Source of the DNA: Leisingera sp. ANG-M7
GTDB lineage: Bacteria > Pseudomonadota > Alphaproteobacteria > Rhodobacterales > Rhodobacteraceae
Assembly (NCBI RefSeq): GCF_000813965.1
Contig: NZ_JWLI01000006.1
Location: 488,097-552,096, forward strand
Length of the DNA: 64,000 nt
Reading direction: 5' to 3'
The position numbers and the translations under genes were made by a program. The notes beneath the pieces were generated by a model that was not told where the DNA came from, did no database searches, and saw only the letters and a list, made by a program, of their open reading frames with translations. Each line of letters begins with the position of its first letter. Position 1 is the stretch's first letter. This document shows positions 31,854 to 38,690 of this stretch, piece after piece.

Positions 31854-33005
31854 TTACAGAAACACCCGCTCCACAAACCAGTAGCCGCCGATCATCGCGA
31901 TGGTGACAGAGGCCGGGATCGCCACCCGGCCGCGGTACTTCGGATGCCGTCCGAACCACAGGCGCACGCCAAGGTAGGCGGCTGCAATCACCGCCAGCTG
32001 GCCCAGTTCCACCCCGACGTTAAAGCCGATCAGCGCAGGCAGGAACTGGCTGGCAGGCAGGCCGAATTCCCCCAGCACGGAGGCAAAGCCCAGCCCGTGC
32101 AGCAGGCCAAAGCCGAAAATCACAAAGCTGCGCCATGTGTGCAGCTTGCGGGCAAAGATGTTCTCGACCGCGACAAAGACAATCGACAGGGCAATCAGCG
32201 GCTCGACAATGGCGGGGTTCACATCGACCATGCCCAGCGCGCCCAGCGCCAGCGTGATGGTATGTGCCACGGTGAACAGGCTCACTTGCAACAGCAGCGG
32301 TTTCACCCGCGGACTGAGGAAGAACAGCCCCAACACAAACAGGATATGATCCAACCCCTTGGGCAGGATGTGGGTAAAGCCGACGGGAATATACTCCATG
32401 AAGGCCTCAACCGGCGTTTTGGCCGCGCCGCCGTCCAATGGGATCGGCGGTGAGGTCTCTCCGCCTTGCAGGTATCCCGTATACGGCTCCTCCACCCCGT
32501 TCTGCCGCAGCACCACGCCGCCGGAGCCTGCGGGCCAGGCAATGCGCAGTGTCCTTGTTCCGGGCGGCACGCCACCGGTCAGTTCCAGGTAGGAGGCGCG
32601 CGGCAGGCTTGCATTGCCGACCTCGGGAATAGTGATCTTTGCGACATCCAGCGCAACCGGGCTGCCAGCCTGCACGGAAAACGTCTCCAGCCATTCCTCT
32701 GCAAACAGCTGCACCATCGGTTCCAGTTCACTGGCACCCAGCGCGCGCAGTTCATCATAGTCGGCAGCCTGGGCGGTCTGGTTGGTGTCCGTCAGCCCAT
32801 CGAGGTTGATACCCGCGACAAAAGCCTCGACGTTCAGGCGCAGTTCCAGCGTGATCTGCCCGTTCTTGACCGTGAAATCGGCAATCGCCGGCGTGACCTC
32901 ATGCGCGCGGGCTGGCAGCACTGCTATTGCAACCACGCAGAACAGCAGCGCAAATAGGCCTTGCAGCCACGTTAAGCCGCGCCTGACAGCCAAGGACCCC
33001 TTCAT
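31854..33005 (-). CDS. HupE/UreJ-like membrane protein
   Basis: A 383-residue protein with a signal-like N-terminus (LFCVVAIAVLPARAHEV), a periplasmic domain of about 140-170 residues, and then a C-terminal half with about seven membrane helices, beginning YIPVGFTHILPKGLDHILFV. The helices carry His residues (FTHILPKGLDH; LFTVAHTITLA; FGLLHGLGFA) as in the HupE/UreJ-type nickel/cobalt permease-like family. A role in metal (Ni/Co) transport or sensing is plausible; not shown. It is divergent from the DUF4198-like gene with overlapping start codons; a TTG five codons in would be an alternative start. Confidence 0.8.
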   Translation of the reverse strand: MKGSLAVRRGLTWLQGLFALLFCVVAIAVLPARAHEVTPAIADFTVKNGQITLELRLNVEAFVAGINLDGLTDTNQTAQAADYDELRALGASELEPMVQLFAEEWLETFSVQAGSPVALDVAKITIPEVGNASLPRASYLELTGGVPPGTRTLRIAWPAGSGGVVLRQNGVEEPYTGYLQGGETSPPIPLDGGAAKTPVEAFMEYIPVGFTHILPKGLDHILFVLGLFFLSPRVKPLLLQVSLFTVAHTITLALGALGMVDVNPAIVEPLIALSIVFVAVENIFARKLHTWRSFVIFGFGLLHGLGFASVLGEFGLPASQFLPALIGFNVGVELGQLAVIAAAYLGVRLWFGRHPKYRGRVAIPASVTIAMIGGYWFVERVFL

Positions 33006-33813
33006 GCAATACCGCCTGTTCTGCTCAATTCTCTGTGCCGGGCTAACCCTTGGGGCCGTGCCAGTGTTATCCCACGAGTTTTGGATTGAGCCGGAGAAAT
33101 ATCAAGTGGAATCCGGGGAAGCGGTGGTGGCACGGCTGCGAAACGGGCAAGAGTTCAACGGTGCCGAGCAGCCCTATCTGGATCACCGCATCGCACGGTT
33201 CGAGGTTTTTCAGGGCGGACCTGCCATGCTCTACCTTGGCCGGATGGGCGATATGCCTGCCTTTGCCGGCAGCACCTTGCAGAACGGGCTGGCCGTGCTG
33301 ATCCACCAGACCCGGCCGCAGACCATCACTTATGACAGCTGGGAGGAATTCCAGGCCTTTGTTGATCACAAAGCGTTTGGCGATATCCGCACACAGCATC
33401 AGGCGCGCAGCCTGCCGGACGCGGGATTCGTTGAGCAGTACACCCGCTATGCCAAGGCGCTGGTTGCCATTGGCGATGGCAAAGGGGCGGACCAAGCCAC
33501 CGGGCTGGAGACCGAGATCGTGGCCCTGGCCAATCCCTATACGGACAGCATGGCAGACGGGCTTCGGGTCCGGGTTCTGTATCAGGGCGCCCCGCGGGCA
33601 GAGGCGCAGGTCGAGATTTTTGCCAAGGCCCCGGATGGCACTGTCGCCATCACGACCCAGCTGACGGATGCGAAGGGAGAGACCATCGTCCGGGTTGCCC
33701 CCGGGCACAGCTACCTGCTGGACTCCGTGGTCCTGCGCCCTGCCCCGGCAGGCGAGGATTTCGTTTGGGAAAGCCTGTGGGCGGCCCTGACATTCGCGGT
33801 GCCCGCCCGGTGA
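33004..33813 (+). CDS. Exported DUF4198-like protein
   Basis: A 269-residue protein with a signal peptide (MQYRLFCSILCAGLTLGAVPVL, cleavage near residue 23) and a mature start SHEFWIEPEKYQVESGE, typical of DUF4198 proteins annotated as periplasmic nickel/cobalt-transport-associated. The later part has LVAIGDGKGADQATGLETEI and Ig-like strands (LRVRVLYQGAPRAEAQVEIF), fitting a transthyretin-like beta domain. AGGA precedes the ATG. It starts head-to-head with the HupE/UreJ-like gene, sharing two bases of the start codons. The pair may form one metal-handling unit; that is inference. Confidence 0.75.
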   Translation: MQYRLFCSILCAGLTLGAVPVLSHEFWIEPEKYQVESGEAVVARLRNGQEFNGAEQPYLDHRIARFEVFQGGPAMLYLGRMGDMPAFAGSTLQNGLAVLIHQTRPQTITYDSWEEFQAFVDHKAFGDIRTQHQARSLPDAGFVEQYTRYAKALVAIGDGKGADQATGLETEIVALANPYTDSMADGLRVRVLYQGAPRAEAQVEIFAKAPDGTVAITTQLTDAKGETIVRVAPGHSYLLDSVVLRPAPAGEDFVWESLWAALTFAVPAR

Positions 33814-33854
33814 AGCCGCTTGCAGAGGCCTGCCAAAGGCGGCAATAGGTCGAT

Positions 33855-34763
33855 ATGACACAAGCCCCTAACTCTCAGACACCCGCCATCCTGTGCATCG
33901 GGTCGGTCCTGTGGGACATCATCGGCCGCTGCACCAGTGAAATGCAGCGCGGATCGGACATGCCCGGGCGCATCACCCGGCTGCCCGGCGGCGTCGCCAT
34001 GAACATCGCCATGACCCTGTCGCGCTTTGGCGTGAAGCCCGCGCTACTGACCGCCGTGGGCCGCGATCCCGAAGGCGACGAGCTGATCCATGCCTGTGGG
34101 CATTTCGGCCTGATCACCGATCACATCTACCGCTCAGAGGACCTGCCCACCGACCGCTACATGGCTGTCGAGGGCGCCAACGGGCTGATTGCCGCCATTG
34201 CCGATGCGCATTCGCTGGAGGCTGCTGGAGACAAAATCCTGCGCCCGCTGTCCGACGGTTCGCTGGGCACCGAGGCCGCACCCTATGAGGGCCAGGTGGC
34301 GCTCGACGGCAACCTGACCCTGTCGCTCTTGGATGACATCGTCGCCAGCCCGGCCTTTGCCAAGGCCGACCTGCGCGTGGCGCCTGCTTCGCCGGGCAAG
34401 GCGGAACGGCTGCGCCCGTTCCTCACCCGCACACGCGGCACGCTTTATGTGAACCTGGAAGAGGCCGGCATCCTGTGCCAGGCGGAGTTCACCGACAGCG
34501 AAACCGCCGCTACAGCGATGCTGGACCGTGGTGCCGCACGGGTGCTGGTCACCGATGGCGGTTCCTCTGCCACCGTGGCCGATGCCGAGGGCACCATCAC
34601 CCTGCACCCGCCCCGCGTTACCGTCGCCCGCGTGACCGGCGCAGGCGATACTTTCATGGCCGCCCATATCGTTGCCGAGGCACGGGGCGAAGACCGCAAG
34701 ACCGCTTTGGCCTCAGCCCTCAAGGCTGCGGCAACCTACGTTTCAGGAGAACCCCCGCTTTGA
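33855..34763 (+). CDS. psuK: PfkB-family kinase, probable pseudouridine kinase
   Basis: A 302-residue PfkB-type sugar/nucleoside kinase. It has LCIGSVLWDIIGR, the PfkB signature 1 region LPGGVAMNIAMTLSRFGVKP, and the anion-hole/catalytic motif RVTGAGDTFMAAHI with the catalytic Asp. The partner PsuG gene begins in its last codons, so pseudouridine is the likely substrate: PsuK makes pseudouridine 5'-phosphate, which PsuG splits. The ribosome-binding site before the ATG is weak. Confidence 0.88.
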   Translation: MTQAPNSQTPAILCIGSVLWDIIGRCTSEMQRGSDMPGRITRLPGGVAMNIAMTLSRFGVKPALLTAVGRDPEGDELIHACGHFGLITDHIYRSEDLPTDRYMAVEGANGLIAAIADAHSLEAAGDKILRPLSDGSLGTEAAPYEGQVALDGNLTLSLLDDIVASPAFAKADLRVAPASPGKAERLRPFLTRTRGTLYVNLEEAGILCQAEFTDSETAATAMLDRGAARVLVTDGGSSATVADAEGTITLHPPRVTVARVTGAGDTFMAAHIVAEARGEDRKTALASALKAAATYVSGEPPL

Positions 34764-35674
34764 TCGATATTCAGTATTCGTCCGAGGTTCTGGCTGCAAA
34801 GGCCGATGGACAGGCAATCGTTGCGCTGGAAAGCACCATTATTACCCACGGCATGCCCTATCCACAGAATGTCGAGGTTGCCGCACAGGTGGAGCAGGAC
34901 ATCCGCGATGCCGGCGCCGTGCCAGCGACCATGGCGGTGATCGACGGCGTGCTGCATGTGGGGCTGGAGCCCGAACAGCTGCAGGCGCTGGGACAGGCCA
35001 AGGGCGTAGCAAAAATCTCGCGCGCCGATATGCCCGCCTGCATCGCAACTGGCGGCACCGGTGCGACCACCGTAGCAGCCACCATGATTGCGGCGCGGCT
35101 GGCAGGGATTTCCGTCTTTGCCACCGGCGGCATCGGCGGCGTGCACAAAGGGGCTGAGACCTCTTTCGACATTTCCGCCGACCTGATGGAGCTGGCGCAG
35201 ACCCCGGTCACCGTTGTGGCTGCAGGCGCCAAGGCGATCCTGGACCTGCCGAAGACCCTGGAAGTGCTGGAAACCCAGGGCGTGCCGGTGATTGCCTACG
35301 GGCAGGACAGCTTCCCCGCGTTCTGGTCGGCCCAGTCGGATCTGAAGGCACCGCTGCGCATGGACACCCCTGCTGATATCGCCCGTGCCCACGCCACCCG
35401 TCAGGCCATGGACCTGCCCGGCGGCCAGCTGGTGGCCAACCCGATCCCGGCAGACGCCCAGATCGCGGCAGAAGACCTGGCCCCGGTCATCGCCCAGGCC
35501 CAGTCCGAAGCAGATGAACAGGGCGTTGCGGGCAAAGATGTGACGCCCTTCCTCCTGTCCCGTATCTTCGAGCTGACCGAAGGCCGCTCGCTCACCGCGA
35601 ACATCGCACTGGTGCGCAACAACGCGCGGCTGGCGGCAAAGATCGCACAGGAACTCAACAATCTCGCACAATGA
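34760..35674 (+). CDS. psuG: Pseudouridine-5'-phosphate glycosidase
   Basis: A 304-residue PsuG, which splits pseudouridine 5'-phosphate into uracil and ribose 5-phosphate. Marks are VALESTIITHGMPYPQNVE, ATGGTGATTVAATM, VFATGGIGGVHKGAE, VVAAGAKAILDLPKTLE and LLSRIFELTEGRSL. The start is the TTG at 34760-34762, which overlaps the psuK stop (TTGA) and has AGGAGA ahead of it. The next in-frame ATG is about 30 codons on, inside the conserved region (THGMPYP), so TTG is well supported. The two genes are translationally coupled. Some of the uracil and ribose formed can re-enter metabolism. Confidence 0.95.
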   Translation: MIDIQYSSEVLAAKADGQAIVALESTIITHGMPYPQNVEVAAQVEQDIRDAGAVPATMAVIDGVLHVGLEPEQLQALGQAKGVAKISRADMPACIATGGTGATTVAATMIAARLAGISVFATGGIGGVHKGAETSFDISADLMELAQTPVTVVAAGAKAILDLPKTLEVLETQGVPVIAYGQDSFPAFWSAQSDLKAPLRMDTPADIARAHATRQAMDLPGGQLVANPIPADAQIAAEDLAPVIAQAQSEADEQGVAGKDVTPFLLSRIFELTEGRSLTANIALVRNNARLAAKIAQELNNLAQ

Positions 35675-35680
35675 GTTGAT

Positions 35681-35713
35681 TTTTGGGGCGGAAACCATTG
35701 CTCCGCCCCAAAA
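35681..35713. terminator. 12-bp hairpin after psuG
   Basis: TTTTGGGGCGGA (35681-35692) and TCCGCCCCAAAA (35702-35713) form a perfect 12-bp stem with a 9-nt loop directly after the psuG stop. The T and A runs are part of the stem, so no free T tract follows. A terminator role is likely but the classic U tail is absent. Confidence 0.6.
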
Positions 35714-35754
35714 CAGTGCCTAGGTTCCACGCGGAATTCCTGGAAAACTGATCT

Positions 35755-36471
35755 ATGACCACGCCATTCGACGAAGAACCCCAACGCCGCCGCGGCCTGT
35801 TCGCCAGCCTGCGGGCCTCCTTCTTTACGGGCATCGTCGTGATCGCGCCGGTGGGGCTGACCATCTGGCTCTTGTGGTCTGTCATGGGCTGGATAGACAG
35901 CGTGGTGCTGCCGCTGGTGCCGCACACGTTCCGGCCTGAGCAGTATATCGGCATCAACCTGCGCGGCGTCGGGCTGATCATCTTCCTGCTGTTCACCATT
36001 ATCGTCGGCTGGATTGCCAAGGGCATCATCGGCCGCTCGCTGATCACTTTTGCCGAAAGCCTGGTGGACCGGATGCCGGTGGTGCGGACGGTCTATTCCG
36101 GCATCAAGCAGATTTCCGAGACGGTTTTTGCCCAGTCCGAGCGCAGCTTTGAAAAGGCCTGCCTGGTGCAATATCCGCGCAAGGGCATCTGGGCGATCGG
36201 CTTTATTTCCACCTATGCCAAGGGTGAGATCGCCAAGCGGGCCGAAACCAGTGGCGGGCTGGTCAGCGTCTTTCTCCCGACCACGCCGAACCCCACATCC
36301 GGCTTCCTGCTGTTTGTGCCGGAGGAGGACGTGATCGAACTGGACATGACGGTGGAGGACTCGGCTAAACTGGTGATCTCGGCAGGCCTCGTCTACCCGA
36401 ACCCCAAGGACCCCACCAAGCCAGTGGAAAACGGCAAGAAGCCGAAGGTTCTGGAAAAAGAAGACGCCTAG
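35755..36471 (+). CDS. DUF502-family inner-membrane protein
   Basis: A 238-residue protein with two N-terminal membrane helices (about 22-45, GIVVIAPVGLTIWLLW; and about 65-90, GVGLIIFLLFTIIVGWI), the latter followed by a cytosolic or periplasmic domain. The DUF502 pattern is seen at VRTVYSGIKQISETVF and KACLVQYPRKGIWAIGFIS, and FLPTTPNPTSGFLLFVPEEDV. Function unknown. The stop codon overlaps that of the convergent patatin gene in the bases CTAG. Confidence 0.9.
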   Translation: MTTPFDEEPQRRRGLFASLRASFFTGIVVIAPVGLTIWLLWSVMGWIDSVVLPLVPHTFRPEQYIGINLRGVGLIIFLLFTIIVGWIAKGIIGRSLITFAESLVDRMPVVRTVYSGIKQISETVFAQSERSFEKACLVQYPRKGIWAIGFISTYAKGEIAKRAETSGGLVSVFLPTTPNPTSGFLLFVPEEDVIELDMTVEDSAKLVISAGLVYPNPKDPTKPVENGKKPKVLEKEDA

Positions 36472-37496
36472 CCGAACATTGCCGGCAGATCAGCCGAAGA
36501 ACGCACCCCAAGGTTTTCCCGGTTCTGGGTCAGAAACCCCTCTGCCGCATCCCGTCCTGCCTGCTTCAGCCGTGCCAGGATCTGCGGCACAGGGAACAGC
36601 TTTGTGGTGACCGACAACTGCGTCATCAGATCATCGTCAGCGATCATATGCACCCGCACCTCTTTCATCCGCCCCTGCTGAATAGTGCCATCCGCCAGCA
36701 GCCGCTGCACGAAATTGATCGCCCTGAGTTCCCGCAGCAGTGACGAATTGAAGCTGATCTCGTTCACCCGGTTGCGGATCTGCTGCGGGGTCTTGGGGAT
36801 ATCCTCCCGCTCCAGCGGGTTGATGTTCACAATCACCACATCCCCCGGCAGCGCGTCGCGGAACAGCGGAAACAGCGCCGGATTGCCGGTATAGCCGCCG
36901 TCCCAATAGGCCTCCATCCGGCCGGTTTCAGGGTCCTCTATCTCCACCGCCTGAAACAGGTCCGGCAGGCAGGCAGAAGCAAGAATGGCGTCCGTGCTGA
37001 TTTCCTCCCCCTCGAAGATGCGGATCTTGCCGGTCCGCACGCAGGTTGCACAGATGAACAGCTCCGGCCCTTCGCCTGCACAGACCTCGGCAAAATTGAA
37101 TGTCTCAACCACTTCGCGCAGCGGGTTCTTGTAGAACGGACCGTAGTGATAGGGGGAGATCACCTGGCTGAGGCTTTCCAGCGGCGAAAACGGCATCGCC
37201 GCCTCCAGCGCGCCTGCCCAGGCTACCGCGTCAAACCGCGTGAGCCAATGATTGAACCGCATGTCGCCAACGGCGCCCATTTGCGCCCATAGCCCAGCCA
37301 GCGCCGCCTTGGCACCCGCGCGCCCGTCCTGCACCATGCCGGCCTTGAACGCAGCGCCGTTCAGCGCCCCGGCGGAGGTCCCGGTGATCCCGGAAACCTC
37401 GATCCCTTCGTCCTCCAGCAGCCGGTCGAGCACCCCCCAGGTGAACGCCCCGTGCGCGCCGCCGCCCTGCAGGGCCAGATTAATCCGTGTCACCAC
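36468..37496 (-). CDS. Patatin-like phospholipase
   Basis: A 342-residue patatin domain protein with the Ser-Asp dyad. The oxyanion hole is in LALQGGGAHGAFTWGVL, the nucleophile Ser in ISGITGTSAGALNGAAF (GxSxG), and the catalytic Asp is in YWDGGYTGNPAL (DGG motif). It belongs to the RssA/NTE-like group; it probably hydrolyses phospholipid or neutral lipid esters. The start is GTG at 37496 with an AGGTGGG site. It is convergent with the DUF502 gene (CTAG overlap) and lies downstream of bdhA in the same direction. Confidence 0.9.
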   Translation of the reverse strand: MVTRINLALQGGGAHGAFTWGVLDRLLEDEGIEVSGITGTSAGALNGAAFKAGMVQDGRAGAKAALAGLWAQMGAVGDMRFNHWLTRFDAVAWAGALEAAMPFSPLESLSQVISPYHYGPFYKNPLREVVETFNFAEVCAGEGPELFICATCVRTGKIRIFEGEEISTDAILASACLPDLFQAVEIEDPETGRMEAYWDGGYTGNPALFPLFRDALPGDVVIVNINPLEREDIPKTPQQIRNRVNEISFNSSLLRELRAINFVQRLLADGTIQQGRMKEVRVHMIADDDLMTQLSVTTKLFPVPQILARLKQAGRDAAEGFLTQNRENLGVRSSADLPAMFG

Positions 37497-37542
37497 ATCC
37501 CACCTGCCAGTTTCACCTTTATGAAAATACTCCGGGGGTGAA

Positions 37543-37577
37543 TTGCCCCGTCAGGGCAAGAGGGGGCTGGCCCCCTC
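37543..37577. repeat. Two tandem hairpins between bdhA and the patatin gene
   Basis: TTGCCC-CGTCA-GGGCAA (37543-37559) is followed directly by GAGGGGGC-TG-GCCCCCTC (37560-37577). Both are perfect stems (6 and 8 bp). Upstream lies AAAATACTCCGGGGGTGAATT. I recall such A-T rich plus GGGGG elements dispersed between genes in roseobacters, so this may be a repeat family and may end bdhA transcription. Confidence 0.5.
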
Positions 37578-37596
37578 CCGCCTGCGCCGCACGCGC

Positions 37597-38370
37597 TTAC
37601 AGCGCGGTCCAGCCGCCATCGACACTGATGGTTGTGCCGGTTATCTGCGCAGCCGCATCGGAGCACAGGAACACCGCGGTGCCGCCCAGCTGCTCCACCG
37701 TTGCGAACTCGCGGCTTGGCTGGCGCTCCAGCATCACCTTCTTGATCACCTCTTCCCGGCCCATGCCGTATTTCTCCATGGTATCGGGGATCTGCGCCTC
37801 CACCAGCGGTGTCAGCACATAGCCCGGACAGATCGCATTGCAGGTGATCGGCTCCTCCGCGGTTTCCAGCGCCACTGTTTTAGTCATGCCCACCACCCCG
37901 TGTTTGGCGGCCACATAGGCGGCCTTGTAGGGCGAGGCTGTCAGCCCGTGCGCTGACGCAATAATTACGATCCGGCCCCAGCCTGCTGCGCGCATCTTGG
38001 GCAGCGCTGCCGCCATTGTGTGGAAGTTCGAGTTCATGTTGATGGCGATGATGGCATCCCACTTTTCCTGCGGAAACTCGTCGATCGGCGACACGTGCTG
38101 GATGCCCGCATTGTTGATCAGGATATCGCAGGCCCCAGCCTTTTCGATCAGCGCGCGGCAATCGGCGCCCTTGGACATATCGGCCTGAACGTACTGGGCC
38201 TTGACGCTGAACTCACGGGCGAGTTCCGCTGCCAGCGCGTGATCCTCCTCGCGGTCGGTAAAGGAGTTGAGCACCACATTGGCCCCTGCCCGCGCCAGTT
38301 CGCGTGCGACCCCCAGGCCAATCCCTGAATTCGATCCGGTGATAACGGCGGTCTTGCCTTGCAATGTCAT
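37597..38370 (-). CDS. bdhA: 3-hydroxybutyrate dehydrogenase
   Basis: A 257-residue short-chain dehydrogenase that oxidises (R)-3-hydroxybutyrate to acetoacetate with NAD+, in polyhydroxybutyrate breakdown. It has the Rossmann motif ITGSNSGIGLGVAREL, NNAG, an active-site Ser-Tyr-Lys (IIIASAHG-type strand followed by YKAAYVAAKHG), and the hydroxybutyrate-family end CSDAAAQITGTTISVDGGW. AGGA stands 5 bases before the ATG. A candidate small RNA lies just upstream on the same strand and ends 137 bases before the start. PhaC/PhaA are not in the window. Confidence 0.92.
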   Translation of the reverse strand: MTLQGKTAVITGSNSGIGLGVARELARAGANVVLNSFTDREEDHALAAELAREFSVKAQYVQADMSKGADCRALIEKAGACDILINNAGIQHVSPIDEFPQEKWDAIIAINMNSNFHTMAAALPKMRAAGWGRIVIIASAHGLTASPYKAAYVAAKHGVVGMTKTVALETAEEPITCNAICPGYVLTPLVEAQIPDTMEKYGMGREEVIKKVMLERQPSREFATVEQLGGTAVFLCSDAAAQITGTTISVDGGWTAL

Positions 38371-38507
38371 CGCGTCCTGCCCCTTGGCTGATTGAAACTG
38401 CCGCTACTGTGCCATGCTGCAGATGCAAAAGAAACGCGTAAGACTACGGATGCTGCTGCTGCCCAAAGCCGCCATTTCCATCGCAGGAAAAGTAAAGAAA
38501 CGGGCAG

Positions 38508-38581
38508 AAAAAAACGCCCGCACAAGGCGGGCGTTAGTTATTGAGGCAGGTTTCATACAGGCAAGAAACCTATCGAGCAGT
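38508..38581 (-). ncRNA. Candidate 74-nt small RNA upstream of bdhA
   Basis: On the minus strand, a transcript from about 38581 would form a 5' hairpin (AGGTTTC 38571-38565 with GAAACCT 38554-38548, 10-nt loop), a single-stranded linker of about 12 nt rich in A and U, and a terminator hairpin (AACGCCCGC/GCGGGCGTT, stem arms 38513-38521 and 38527-38535) with seven T residues (38508-38514 read as A on the plus strand; two of the T are in the stem). Length and shape resemble the alphaproteobacterial MmgR/suhB family, whose S. meliloti member affects polyhydroxybutyrate; the neighbour is bdhA. No coding frame explains the terminator. It fills most of a 320-base gap between bdhA and the solute-binding protein gene. 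Confidence 0.75.
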
Positions 38582-38587
38582 GACCCC

Positions 38588-38616
38588 TTTATAAGCAATT
38601 TCCGGCTTTCGTCCAA
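38588..38616 (-). promoter_or_regulatory. Promoter of the candidate small RNA
   Basis: On the minus strand TTGGAC (38616-38611), 17 bases, TATAAA (38593-38588): a close match to the sigma-70 consensus with optimal spacing. The expected start is near 38581. Confidence 0.75.
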
Positions 38617-38642
38617 GCTAAAAGTTTGAAAAGACGAAAAAG

Positions 38643-38657
38643 CGCACGTAGCGTGCG
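38643..38657 (+). repeat. Small hairpin in the leader of the solute-binding protein gene
   Basis: CGCACG (38643-38648), TAG, CGTGCG (38652-38657): a 6-bp stem with a 3-nt loop, 34 bases before the GTG start. It may be part of the leader; no function is clear. Confidence 0.3.
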
Positions 38658-38690
38658 GAGGCAAGAAAATAAGGGCAGAGCGGGATTGTT

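Noticed and set aside
38414..38629. A 71-codon basic frame on the plus strand in the bdhA upstream gap
   Set aside because: It is opposite the candidate small RNA and its promoter, has no ribosome-binding site and no recognisable pattern.
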